This document shows positions 20,115-28,465 of a DNA stretch of 64,000 nucleotides, piece after piece (within the stretch, counting starts at the first letter, position 1; every line of letters starts with the position of its first letter). A program made the translations under genes and the position numbers. Origin of the DNA: Chryseobacterium sp. CH25. GTDB taxonomy: Bacteria; Bacteroidota; Bacteroidia; Flavobacteriales; Weeksellaceae. Location: contig NZ_NRQT01000001.1 in the NCBI RefSeq assembly GCF_004119455.1, positions 62,001-126,000 of the forward strand, in the 5' to 3' direction. A model generated the notes under the pieces. It was not told the origin of the DNA. It ran no database searches and was given only the letters and a program-made list of their open reading frames with translations.

Positions 20115-21086
20115 ATGTCAAAAAGATTTAAAATCCTGTGTTTATTGTTAATTATTGCAATCATTGGAGGCGCAATCGTTAATCTGAACACAGGATTTTT
20201 AAGTTTAAGCCTTCAGGATTTCTTTAGGGATACTGCACAGAGTCAAATAGCAGAAATCCGTATCAACAGGGTTTTTGTTATGCTATTAGCAGGAATCTCA
20301 ATTCCGACATCAGGTTTTCTGATGCAGGAATATTTTCAAAATCCATTGGCCGGACCGGACATTCTGGGAATTACTTCTGTAGCCAGTTTATCAGTAGCAT
20401 TTTACATTCTCTTCTCTCATAATATCCTAATCCCGGAATTTCTGCAAAACAGTTTTCTGAGTTTATCAGCTATTGGAGGAAGTTTATTGCTGATGCTGGT
20501 TCTCCTATCCATGTCCAATAAATTTCAGGATAAGTCTTACCTGATTATTTTCGGATTTCTGATATCTGCTTTTGCAGGAGCTATTGTTTCCCTATTACAG
20601 TTTTATGCTGAAAATCAAAGCCTGAAAAACTATATTTTATGGTCTTTCGGAGCCAACAATATGGTCACCAGAAATCAAATTTATGTATTATCGGCTTTAG
20701 TATTAATAGGACTGTTTTTCTGTTTCAAATCTATAAAACCATTAATAGGAAACTCCTTAGGAACTTCATATGCTCAAAGTTTGGGAGTTAATCTAAAATA
20801 TTTAAAGCTTCTGATAATAGCAGCTTCTTCCCTACTTTCTGCCTCTATTACTGCCTTTTTAGGCCCCATTCTGTTTATCGGAATTATTGTTCCCCATTTT
20901 TGCAGATTGATTTACAATCCGTCAAAACTATGGCAGCAATGGATTTTAAATATGTTCCTGGGAATGCTGATCATGTTATTCTTCTCTGTGATTGCAGAAA
21001 AAACTCAAATTCCATTGAATGTCATAAGTTCTGTATTCGGAATTCCAGTAATCTTACTGATGCTTTTAAAACAGAATAAAGTGTAG
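20115..21086 (+). CDS. FecCD/BtuC-type ABC transporter permease
   Basis: The 323-residue product has about nine to ten hydrophobic helices of the FecCD family, which imports iron siderophores, heme or cobalamin. Family motifs include RINRVFVMLLAGISI, QEYFQNPLAGPDILGI and FLGPILFIGIIVPH(F)CRL. No periplasmic binding protein is present here. The matching ATPase is at 22093, separated by a duplicated repeat and a GxxExxY gene. The last 36 bases belong to a 265-base duplicated unit, so a second, non-coding copy of the gene's 3' end lies downstream. Confidence 0.85.
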   Translation: MSKRFKILCLLLIIAIIGGAIVNLNTGFLSLSLQDFFRDTAQSQIAEIRINRVFVMLLAGISIPTSGFLMQEYFQNPLAGPDILGITSVASLSVAFYILFSHNILIPEFLQNSFLSLSAIGGSLLLMLVLLSMSNKFQDKSYLIIFGFLISAFAGAIVSLLQFYAENQSLKNYILWSFGANNMVTRNQIYVLSALVLIGLFFCFKSIKPLIGNSLGTSYAQSLGVNLKYLKLLIIAASSLLSASITAFLGPILFIGIIVPHFCRLIYNPSKLWQQWILNMFLGMLIMLFFSVIAEKTQIPLNVISSVFGIPVILLMLLKQNKV

Positions 21087-21619
21087 TTTTTGTTGTTGGA
21101 AAACGCAAAGACGCAATTTCTTTTACCTGCTTCATGCTGTAAGGCGCAAAGATTTTATCTCCGATAAAATTTAATGACGCATAAAAATAAGACACTTTGC
21201 TTGCTGAAAATCTTTGATTTTCTTGCGCCTTAAAAATTTACGCAATATTATGATAATCCTTTGCGCCTTTGCGTTTGTCCAACAATCCTCAATATTTATA
21301 AAAAGATAAAAACAGAAAATAAATAATAAAGGGAAGTACTATACTTAAAACTCAGATGATCTTGCTGATACTTTTGAAGCAGAATAAAGTGTAAATCTTT
21401 GTTGGAAACGCAAAGGCGCAAGTGTTTTTACCTGCTTAATACTTTAAGGCGCAAAGATTTTATCTCTGATAAAATTTAATGATGCATAAAAATAAGACAC
21501 TTCGCTTGCTGAAAATCTTTGATTTTCTTGCGCCTTAAAAAAAACGCAATATTTATGATAATCCTTTGTGTCTTTACGTTTCTCCAACAATCCTTATATT
21601 TATAAGTATAAAAACACAA
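21050..21619. repeat. two copies of a ~265-base direct repeat with nested inverted repeats
   Basis: Copy A is about 21050-21314 and copy B about 21358-21619, with high similarity throughout. Each starts with the end of the permease gene (CTGATnCTTTTnAAnCAGAATAAAGTGTA). It continues through GGAAACGCAAAGGCGCAA, then TAAGGCGCAAAGATTTTATC, a centre, and the inverted forms TTGCGCCTTA and CCTTTGCGCCTTTGCGTTT. A single copy can therefore fold into a long two-step hairpin. A remnant of the outer arm (TTTGCACCTTTGCTTTTTTATCCAACA) lies after the GxxExxY gene near 22060-22086. No protein is encoded in the repeats. Confidence 0.8.
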
Positions 21620-21622
21620 CAA

Positions 21623-22000
21623 ATGACAGAAAATGAATTATCAAAAATTGTTTTTGAAGCCGGTTTAAAAATTCATAAAAAGTTAGGATCAGGATTATTT
21701 GAACACGTTTATGAAGAATGTCTATTTTATGAACTAACAAAATCGGGATTTTCAGTAGAGAGACAAAAAATGCTTCCCATTATTTATGAGGATTTGAAAA
21801 TTGAAAATGCATTCAGACTTGATATAATAATAGAAAACAAAGTCATTTTAGAAATAAAAACAGTAGACTTCATCAGCCCGGTTCATAAGGCACAACTTTT
21901 AACGTATTTAAAAATGACTCATTGTAAACTAGGAATGTTACTTAATTTTCAATCAGATGTTTTTAAAAATGGAGTCATGAGAGTTGTCAATCATTTATAA
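21623..22000 (+). CDS. GxxExxY protein
   Basis: The 125-residue product has the family-defining GSGLFEHVYEECLFYEL block near residue 20, LDIIIENKVILEIKTVD near 72 and HKAQLLTYLKMT. The family has a PD-(D/E)XK-like pattern (LDII...EIK), but its function is not established. It is usually solitary and embedded in GCAAAGGCGC-type repeats, as seen here. The ATG at 21623 gives the usual family start MTENELSKIVFEAG. A longer in-frame start at 21566 lies inside the repeat. It sits between two transporter genes on the same strand, which suggests insertion into a pre-existing operon. Confidence 0.85.
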   Translation: MTENELSKIVFEAGLKIHKKLGSGLFEHVYEECLFYELTKSGFSVERQKMLPIIYEDLKIENAFRLDIIIENKVILEIKTVDFISPVHKAQLLTYLKMTHCKLGMLLNFQSDVFKNGVMRVVNHL

Positions 22001-22092
22001 ATAAAAAACAAAATAAAGTCAAATTCCTTGTATCCTAAAAGAGTATTTTTGTAAAACAATTTGCACCTTTGCTTTTTTATCCAACATCAAAT

Positions 22093-23016
22093 ATGCAACT
22101 AGAGATCAAACAAGCCAATATTGGATATAATAAAACATTAATTTCAAATGCTAATGCAGGTTTGAAACTTGGTGATGTATGCTTATTGATTGGAAATAAT
22201 GGGGTTGGAAAAACCACTTTAATTAAGTCTATTCTCCATCAGATTCCCTTGTTAGATGGAGAAATACTGATCAATGGTAAGAATGTGAAAAAGCTTTCCG
22301 TAAAAGAAATTGCTGAAAATATCGCCATTGTTTTTTCTAAATCGGTGATTCCGCAGCATTATACAGTGGAAGATCTTATCTCTTTGGGAAAATACATCTA
22401 CTACCCTTTTTATTTTGAATTGAAAAAGGAAGACCGTGAAGAAGTAGCTTATATTATTGAAGTGTTGGATCTCGGACAATACAAATACACGCTTCTTAAG
22501 AATCTTTCGGATGGGAATCTTCAGAAAGCCTTTATTGGAAGAGCCATTACACAGAACTCTCCTGTTATTATACTGGATGAACCTACTACTCATCTGGATG
22601 AGAAAAATAAAATTATTATTCTTAAAACGCTGAGAAAATTGGCTAAAGAACAGAATAAACTCATTCTGTTTTCTTCACATGATTGGCGGTTAGCTAAAGA
22701 ATTTGCAGATAAAATATGGTACGTAAAAGACTCGCAGCTTCATTCAGGAATTGTAGAAGATCTATTACTTCAACATGATGAACTGACGAATGCCTCTTTA
22801 TTTCAAATACATGAGAGTTTTATTCCACCACATATCTCTGCACCGCAGGTTCAGAAGGAAATGCTGTATTCTTTGCTTCAAAAAAACTTCGCAAAAGACC
22901 TTTCTTCTCTTAATTTTGAATTTCAGAACAGTTTTTGGGTAATTACTAACGATTCCCAGAAACAACAATGCGAATCCTTTGAAGAAATCATAAATTTCAT
23001 TGGAAACATTTATTAA
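22093..23016 (+). CDS. ABC transporter ATP-binding protein (FecE/BtuD type)
   Basis: The 307-residue product has Walker A at GNNGVGKTT near residue 37. Its signature motif, NLSDGNLQKAFIGRA, has D-G-N in place of the usual G-G-Q. Walker B is VIILDEPTTHLD and the switch His is in FSSHDW. It is the likely ATPase partner of the FecCD permease at 20115. The C-terminal 80 residues lie beyond the standard ATPase domain and have no clear match. The ATG at 22093 (MQLEIKQANIGY) is preferred over one eight codons upstream, because the first strand of the fold starts there. Confidence 0.82.
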   Translation: MQLEIKQANIGYNKTLISNANAGLKLGDVCLLIGNNGVGKTTLIKSILHQIPLLDGEILINGKNVKKLSVKEIAENIAIVFSKSVIPQHYTVEDLISLGKYIYYPFYFELKKEDREEVAYIIEVLDLGQYKYTLLKNLSDGNLQKAFIGRAITQNSPVIILDEPTTHLDEKNKIIILKTLRKLAKEQNKLILFSSHDWRLAKEFADKIWYVKDSQLHSGIVEDLLLQHDELTNASLFQIHESFIPPHISAPQVQKEMLYSLLQKNFAKDLSSLNFEFQNSFWVITNDSQKQQCESFEEIINFIGNIY

Positions 23017-23042
23017 TCAATACTTTTCTTTGATTATTTCAC

Positions 23043-23062
23043 ATACTATGCATGCATAGTAT
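23043..23062. promoter_or_regulatory. upstream palindromic operator of marR-fad operon
   Basis: A perfect 20-bp palindrome centred on ATGCATGCAT (ATACT...AGTAT flanks). It shares its 10-bp core with the operator at 23123-23148. The centres are 83 bases apart, close to eight helical turns, so both would face the same side of DNA. Its likely ligand is the MarR protein encoded downstream. Confidence 0.55.
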
Positions 23063-23122
23063 TATGCAAATCATACAATTTAACTTGTTTACTATCAACT
23101 TATTAACAAAATTTAACGTTAA

Positions 23123-23148
23123 TAAATATTATGCATGCATAATATTTA
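23123..23148. promoter_or_regulatory. promoter-proximal palindromic operator of marR-fad operon
   Basis: A perfect 26-bp palindrome with core ATTATGCATGCATAAT. It ends one base before the -7 box TAAATTTG at 23150-23157, so a bound regulator would cover the -33 region. This arrangement suits autorepression by the adjacent MarR. Confidence 0.6.
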
Positions 23149-23149
23149 C

Positions 23150-23157
23150 TAAATTTG
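23150..23157 (+). promoter_or_regulatory. -7 box (TAAATTTG) of marR-fad operon
   Basis: An exact TAnnTTTG match, 21 bases before the marR ATG and directly after the operator palindrome. No TTG is found at the expected upstream distance, which would fit a promoter overlapped by an operator or one needing help. Confidence 0.4.
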
Positions 23158-23178
23158 GGTAAAACCATTAGCGCAAAA

Positions 23179-23634
23179 ATGATGGATAATAATAAGGAAA
23201 AAATAGAAAACGTAGATTTAATTTTAAAACAGACCTGGTTGGCTGTTTCTAAAATGTACACAGAATTGGCTCAGGAACATGATTCCACAGCAGTACAAGC
23301 CCTCACTCTTCTTAAAATTGATCCCAAAGAAGGTACGCGAAGTACGAATCTTGGACCTAAAATGGCCATAGAACCCACTTCCCTCACAAGAATTATCAAA
23401 CTTCTGGAAGATAACGGCTATATCTATAAGGAAAAAACCACCACAGATAAAAGAGAGGTGATTATCAAACTTACAGATAAAGGTCTAAATTCCAGAAACA
23501 TGTCTAAGGAAGTTGTTGTCAACTTTAATAAAAAAGTAATGGAGAAAATTAGTCCAGAAAAGATGGATACTTTTAAAGATGTGATGACTGAGATCATGAA
23601 AATAGCCAATGAACTCTTAAACCATAGAAAATAA
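23179..23634 (+). CDS. MarR-family transcriptional regulator of beta-oxidation genes
   Basis: The 151-residue winged-helix protein shows the MarR pattern: helices around VSKMYTELAQEHDST, recognition segment PTSLTRIIKLLEDNGYIYKEK and wing residues TTDKREVIIKLTDKG. Such regulators often bind acyl-CoA or fatty-acid ligands when placed next to beta-oxidation genes. The ATG at 23179 or 23182 is preferred. A TTG at 23155 is in frame but lies inside the -7 box. It is 52 bases before fadB, with a 17-base hairpin (ATGAACT / AGTTCAT, 23641-23657) between them. Confidence 0.82.
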   Translation: MMDNNKEKIENVDLILKQTWLAVSKMYTELAQEHDSTAVQALTLLKIDPKEGTRSTNLGPKMAIEPTSLTRIIKLLEDNGYIYKEKTTTDKREVIIKLTDKGLNSRNMSKEVVVNFNKKVMEKISPEKMDTFKDVMTEIMKIANELLNHRK

Positions 23635-23686
23635 ATGATCATGAACTGCAAGTTCATATAACCCTATAAATAATAAAAAAATAGAT

Positions 23687-26080
23687 ATGAAAAGAAGAAT
23701 CAAACATGTAACGGTTCTTGGTTCAGGAATTATGGGTAGCGGTATCGCAGCTCACTTCGCCAATATTGGGGTGGAAGTGTCACTTTTGGATATTGTTCCT
23801 TTTGAATTGACTGAAGCTGAACAGAAAAAAGGTTTGACTAAAGAAGATAAGGTAGTGAGAAACAGAATTGCTACTGAAAACTTCGAAAAACTTAAAAAAG
23901 CTAGCCCTGCACTACTTTATTCACCAAAGTTTGCAGATAGAATCAAAATCGGAAACTTCGATGATGATTTACCAAAAATTAAAAATACAGACTGGATTAT
24001 TGAAGTAGTAGTGGAAAGACTTGATATTAAAAAGTCTGTTTACGAAAAAATTGAACAGTTCAGAAAGCCGGGAACATTAATTTCTTCCAATACTTCTGGG
24101 ATTCCAATCCACTTTTTAACAGAAGGAAGAAGCGAAGATTTCAAAAAATACTTTGCAGGAACTCACTTCTTCAACCCGGTAAGATACCTTCCTCTTCTTG
24201 AGATTATTCCAACTAACGATACAGATCCGGAAATCATTGATTTCTATATGAACTATGGAGCTAAATTCTTAGGTAAAACTACCGTTTTAGCAAAAGATAC
24301 TCCTGCATTCATCGCCAACAGAATCGGAGTATTCTCTATGATGGATCTTCTTCATAATGTACAGAAATTAGGACTTACAGTTTCTGATGTTGATAAATTA
24401 ACAGGTCCTGTAATCGGACGTCCAAAATCTGCAACTTTCAGAACTGCTGACGTTGTAGGTCTTGATACATTAGTAATGGTGGCTAACGGAGTTCGCCAAA
24501 GCGGTGTTGAAGCGAATGACTTTAATGATGTATTTGCTCTTCCTGCCTATATCCAGAAAATGATGGATAATAAATGGCTAGGTTCAAAAACAGAGCAGGG
24601 ATTCTATAAAAAAGTGAAAAATGCAGAAGGTAAATCTGAAATTCACGGACTGAACCTTGATACATTGGAATATGAACTTCAAGGAAAATCATCATTCCCT
24701 ACTTTAGAATTAACAAAAGCTATTGATAAGCCAATCGACAGATTCAAAGTATTAATCGGCGGTAAAGATAAAGCTGGTGAACTATACAGAAAATCATTAG
24801 GTGCATTATTCGCTTATGTTTCTCATAAAGTTCCTGAAATTTCTGACGAAGTTTACAAAATTGACGACGCTATGAGAGCTGGTTTCGGATGGGAAAATGG
24901 TCCATTTGAAATCTGGGATGCTGTAGGAGTTCAAAAAGGTATTGAACTGGCTAAAGATGCCGGATATGAAGTCTCTGACTGGGTTAAAAATGTAGAAACA
25001 TTCTATAAAGTTAACGATGAAGGGCAAAGCATTTATGTTGACAAAAATTCAGGAGCATACAACAAAATTCCTGGACAGGATGCCTTCATTATCCTTGATA
25101 ACATCAGAAAAAATAAAACTCTTTGGAGCAATTCAGGTTCAGCTATTCTTGATTTAGGTGATGGTATCATCAACTTCGAGATCCGTTCCAAAATGAACTC
25201 TCTTGGAGGCGAAGTTTTAGATGGATTAAACAGAGCTATTGATTTAGCAGAAAAAGAATACGACGGATTAGTTGTAGGAAACCAAGGGGCAAACTTCTCT
25301 GTAGGAGCTAACCTTGCTATGATCCTTATGATGGCTATTGAGCAGGATTGGGATGATTTAAATATGGCGATTGCTTACTTCCAGAAATCTATGATGAGAG
25401 TACGCTACTCCTCTATTCCTGTAGTAGTTGCTCCTCATGGAATGACTTTAGGAGGTGGATGTGAAATGACTATGCACGCAGACAGAGTGGTTGCAGCAGC
25501 AGAAACTTACATTGGACTGGTTGAAACCGGAGTGGGTGTAATTCCTGGTGGTGGTGGTACTAAAGAACTTGCTTTAAGAACTTCCAGAGAATTCCACAGT
25601 GATGATGTGAAAAACAACAGACTTCGTGATGCCTTCATGAACATTGCAATGGGCAAAGTAGCGACTTCAGCTTATGAAGCTTACGATATGGGAATCCTTG
25701 AAAAAGGAAAAGACATTGTTTCCGTAAGCAAAAACAGACAGATTGCAGAAGCTAAAAAAGTAGCAAAACTATTAGCAGAGCAAGGATATACTCAGCCAAT
25801 TGAGCAGAAAGTAAAAGTTCTTGGTAAAGATGCATTAGGAATGTTCTACGTAGGAACAGACCAGATGTTAACAGGAAAATACATCTCCGAGCACGATAAG
25901 AAAATTGCAGACAAACTAGCCAACGTAATGGTAGGTGGAAACTTATCTGAACCAACAGTTGTTACTGAGCAGTATTTATTGAACCTTGAAAGAGAAACAT
26001 TCCTTCAGCTTTGCGGTGAAAGAAAAACTTTAGAGAGAATTCAGTATATGTTACAAAATGGGAAGCCATTGAGAAACTAA
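23687..26080 (+). CDS. fadB: 3-hydroxyacyl-CoA dehydrogenase / enoyl-CoA hydratase
   Basis: This 797-residue bifunctional enzyme hydrates enoyl-CoA and oxidises 3-hydroxyacyl-CoA. The dehydrogenase half is N-terminal (NAD motif VLGSGIMGSGIAAHFA at residue 10; GTHFFNPVRYLPLLEIIP with the catalytic His). The crotonase half is C-terminal (NFSVGANLAMILMM, MTLGGGCEMTMHADRVVAAAETYIGLVE). This domain order is the reverse of proteobacterial FadB and is common in Bacteroidota. The gene is intact and begins the catabolic part of the operon. The stop is followed within three bases by the REP element that separates it from fadA. Confidence 0.9.
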   Translation: MKRRIKHVTVLGSGIMGSGIAAHFANIGVEVSLLDIVPFELTEAEQKKGLTKEDKVVRNRIATENFEKLKKASPALLYSPKFADRIKIGNFDDDLPKIKNTDWIIEVVVERLDIKKSVYEKIEQFRKPGTLISSNTSGIPIHFLTEGRSEDFKKYFAGTHFFNPVRYLPLLEIIPTNDTDPEIIDFYMNYGAKFLGKTTVLAKDTPAFIANRIGVFSMMDLLHNVQKLGLTVSDVDKLTGPVIGRPKSATFRTADVVGLDTLVMVANGVRQSGVEANDFNDVFALPAYIQKMMDNKWLGSKTEQGFYKKVKNAEGKSEIHGLNLDTLEYELQGKSSFPTLELTKAIDKPIDRFKVLIGGKDKAGELYRKSLGALFAYVSHKVPEISDEVYKIDDAMRAGFGWENGPFEIWDAVGVQKGIELAKDAGYEVSDWVKNVETFYKVNDEGQSIYVDKNSGAYNKIPGQDAFIILDNIRKNKTLWSNSGSAILDLGDGIINFEIRSKMNSLGGEVLDGLNRAIDLAEKEYDGLVVGNQGANFSVGANLAMILMMAIEQDWDDLNMAIAYFQKSMMRVRYSSIPVVVAPHGMTLGGGCEMTMHADRVVAAAETYIGLVETGVGVIPGGGGTKELALRTSREFHSDDVKNNRLRDAFMNIAMGKVATSAYEAYDMGILEKGKDIVSVSKNRQIAEAKKVAKLLAEQGYTQPIEQKVKVLGKDALGMFYVGTDQMLTGKYISEHDKKIADKLANVMVGGNLSEPTVVTEQYLLNLERETFLQLCGERKTLERIQYMLQNGKPLRN

Positions 26081-26083
26081 TAG

Positions 26084-26717
26084 GGAGCTCCGTAGGAGCG
26101 AACTGTTACTAGACAACGAATAATTTTTAGAAATGGCAGAGCCTCGTAGAGGCGACCTGATAATACCAAATCATGTTAGTTTTATGGCCAATACCTATAC
26201 ACAGATTTATATTCAAATTGTTTTTGCAGTAAAAGGAAGAGAAAATCTTATTACCAAAGAAAACAGAGAAGAATTGCATAAATTGATTACAGGTATAGTC
26301 TCTAACAGAAATCAAAAATTATTCGCAGTTTTTGCAATGCCAGACCACGTTCATATCCTTGTAAGTATGAATCCGACCTTGTCAGTTTCAGATTTAGTAA
26401 GGGATATCAAAGCGGGTTCTTCAAAATTCATCAATGAAAAAGGATGGATCAATGGAAAGTTCAATTGGCAGGAAGGATACGGAGCTTTTTCTTATTCTAA
26501 AAGTAGTGTTGATTCGGTTGTAAAATATATTTTAAACCAGGAAGAGCACCATAAAAAGAAAACTTTTAGAGAAGAATATCTGGATTTTATGTCAAAATTT
26601 GAAATTGAATATAATTCAAAATATTTATTTGAATGGATTGAAGACTAACAGGTCGCTCCTACGGAGCTCCACAGCTTGCAAAACAACAGATCTATGAACA
26701 GTTTACCTCTATGAGGC
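26084..26717 (+). mobile_element. REP-flanked REP-associated transposase (RAYT) unit
   Basis: The transposase gene lies between paired REP palindromes. On the left are REP1 (26084-26107, CTCC-GTA-GGAG head) and REP2 (26140-26161, CCTC-GTA-GAGG head). On the right are their inverted partners at 26647-26670 and 26697-26717. REP1 and its partner match at 22 of 24 bases. All have a GTA loop and a trailing CGACCTG-like tail, the conserved GTAG-plus-stem plan of bacterial REPs. The unit sits exactly between fadB and fadA. Confidence 0.75.
26184..26648 (+). CDS. REP-associated tyrosine transposase (IS200-like, Y1 HUH)
   Basis: The 154-residue protein has the HUH metal-binding motif PDHVHILV near residue 60. 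The likely catalytic Tyr is in VVKYILNQEEHHKKK near residue 120, followed by TFREEYLDFMSKF. It is a single-strand DNA endonuclease of the IS200/RAYT group. RAYTs are usually single-copy, domesticated and responsible for spreading REP palindromes. The ATG at 26184 (MANTYTQIYIQIVF) gives the usual family start. A longer in-frame start at 26133 would read through REP2. It is codirectional with the fad operon. Confidence 0.85.
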   Translation: MANTYTQIYIQIVFAVKGRENLITKENREELHKLITGIVSNRNQKLFAVFAMPDHVHILVSMNPTLSVSDLVRDIKAGSSKFINEKGWINGKFNWQEGYGAFSYSKSSVDSVVKYILNQEEHHKKKTFREEYLDFMSKFEIEYNSKYLFEWIED

Positions 26718-26753
26718 AAAAATCTTTCAAAAACAATTTAATTAAACAAAAAA

Positions 26754-27932
26754 ATGAAAACAGCATACATCGTAAAAGGATTCAGATCAGCAGTAGGAAA
26801 AGCACCAAAAGGTTCTCTACGCTTTACACGTCCTGACGTAATGGCAGCTACCGTTATTGAAAAATTAATGGCTGAGCTTCCGCAATTAGATAAAAACAGA
26901 ATTGATGACCTTATCGTAGGAAATGCAATGCCAGAAGCAGAGCAAGGATTAAACGTAGCCCGTTTGATTTCCCTAATGGGTCTAAATACAGATAAAGTTC
27001 CTGGGGTAACAGTAAACAGATACTGTGCATCAGGAAGTGAAGCGATTGCTATTGCTTCTGCAAAAATTCAGGCAGGAATGGCTGATTGTATCATCGCTGG
27101 AGGTACAGAATCTATGTCTTATATCCCAATGGGTGGTTATAAGCCGGTTCCTGAAACAGATATCGCTAAAACAAACCCTGATTATTACTGGGGAATGGGT
27201 TATACTGCTGAAGAAGTAGCAAAACAATACAATATTACCAGAGAAGAACAGGATCAGTTTGCCTTTGAATCTCACATGAAAGCTTTAAAAGCTAATCAGG
27301 AGGGCAAATTTGCTAACCAGATTGTTCCGATCCCTGTAGAATATAACTTCTTAGATGAAAATCAGAAATTACAGACTAAGAAATTTGATTTCTCTGTGGA
27401 TGAAGGGCCAAGAGCAGATACTTCTCTTGCAGGTTTGGCTAAACTTAGACCTGTTTTCGCTAACGGAGGAAGTGTAACGGCCGGAAACTCTTCTCAGATG
27501 AGTGATGGTGCTGCTTTCGTAGTAGTAATGAGTGAAGAAATGGTAAAAGAATTAGGTCTTGAGCCGGAAGCAAGATTAGCAGCGTATGCAGCAGCAGGTC
27601 TTGAACCAAGAATCATGGGTATGGGGCCAGTTTACGCTATTCCAAAGGCCCTTAAACAGGCAGGTCTTGAATTAAAAGACATCGATTTGATCGAGCTAAA
27701 CGAAGCATTCGCATCACAATCAGTGGCAATTAAGAAAGAATTAGGTTTAAATCCCGATATCTTAAACGTAAACGGAGGAGCAATTGCACTTGGTCACCCG
27801 CTAGGATGTACAGGTACTAAACTAACCGTTCAGCTTCTTGACGAAATGAGAAGACGTGGAAATAAATACGGAATGGTTTCTATGTGTGTAGGAACCGGAC
27901 AGGGAGCAGCTTCTATTTTTGAATTGTTATAG
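26754..27932 (+). CDS. fadA: acetyl-CoA C-acyltransferase (thiolase)
   Basis: This 392-residue thiolase carries out the last step of beta-oxidation. The nucleophilic Cys is in VNRYCASGSEAI near residue 90, the GHPLGCTGTK motif gives the His region, and the second catalytic Cys is in MCVGTGQG near the C-terminus. NEAFASQ is also conserved. It is intact and of standard length. It follows the RAYT unit and precedes the four-helix-bundle unit, so its two neighbours in the ancestral operon were probably fadB and the acyl-CoA dehydrogenase. Confidence 0.92.
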   Translation: MKTAYIVKGFRSAVGKAPKGSLRFTRPDVMAATVIEKLMAELPQLDKNRIDDLIVGNAMPEAEQGLNVARLISLMGLNTDKVPGVTVNRYCASGSEAIAIASAKIQAGMADCIIAGGTESMSYIPMGGYKPVPETDIAKTNPDYYWGMGYTAEEVAKQYNITREEQDQFAFESHMKALKANQEGKFANQIVPIPVEYNFLDENQKLQTKKFDFSVDEGPRADTSLAGLAKLRPVFANGGSVTAGNSSQMSDGAAFVVVMSEEMVKELGLEPEARLAAYAAAGLEPRIMGMGPVYAIPKALKQAGLELKDIDLIELNEAFASQSVAIKKELGLNPDILNVNGGAIALGHPLGCTGTKLTVQLLDEMRRRGNKYGMVSMCVGTGQGAASIFELL

Positions 27933-27938
27933 ACAGTA

Positions 27939-28430
27939 AGATAATAGACAGATAGATAATAGACTTGAAGATACTAGAAATGCATGGCTAATTTCAAAAG
28001 ACATAATTTTAAGAAACTTAAAATCTGGCAATTGGCTTTGGAATTATCAAAAAGTACATTAGATCTAACAGATACTTTTCCACCGCATGAAAAATATGGT
28101 TTGAAAAGTCAAATGGACAGATGTGCAATCTCAATTCCATCAAACATAGCCGAGGGTTCAAGTAGAACGAATAAGTCATTCAGTCATTTTTTAGATATTT
28201 CTTTAGGTTCATCATTTGAATTGCAGACACAGATATTGTTAGCAAATCACAGAAAATATTTATCTGACGAAAAAAGTGAAATCTTTGAAATTAAAATTGA
28301 AGAATTTCAAAAAGCAACAATGGTATTTCAAAATACTTTGAATAAGGATTAATAAGATAATAGACGAAGAGATAATAGACAGAAAGAAAACAGTTAGCAT
28401 TAAAATCTATCATCTATCCGTCTATTATCT
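27939..28430. repeat. AGATAATAGAC repeats framing the four-helix-bundle gene
   Basis: Five copies of the 11-mer AGATAATAGAC are seen: direct at 27939-27949, 27954-27964, 28355-28365 and 28370-28380, and inverted at 28420-28430. They frame the small gene at 27984-28352 and look like the ends of a repeat-borne module. Confidence 0.75.
27984..28352 (+). CDS. four-helix-bundle protein (23S rRNA IVS type)
   Basis: The 122-residue product has the family motifs FKKLKIWQLALELSK, LKSQMDRCAISIPSNIAEG and a C-terminal helix pair. These are S23/IVS-encoded proteins, first seen in intervening sequences of 23S rRNA, that fold as a four-helix bundle and pentamer. Their function is unknown. Here it is not inside an rRNA gene but between fadA and the acyl-CoA dehydrogenase gene, framed by short direct and inverted repeats. 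It is codirectional with the operon. Confidence 0.85.
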   Translation: MANFKRHNFKKLKIWQLALELSKSTLDLTDTFPPHEKYGLKSQMDRCAISIPSNIAEGSSRTNKSFSHFLDISLGSSFELQTQILLANHRKYLSDEKSEIFEIKIEEFQKATMVFQNTLNKD

Positions 28431-28465
28431 AAAAGTCTCAAAAAATTATAAAAACAAAATAATAT

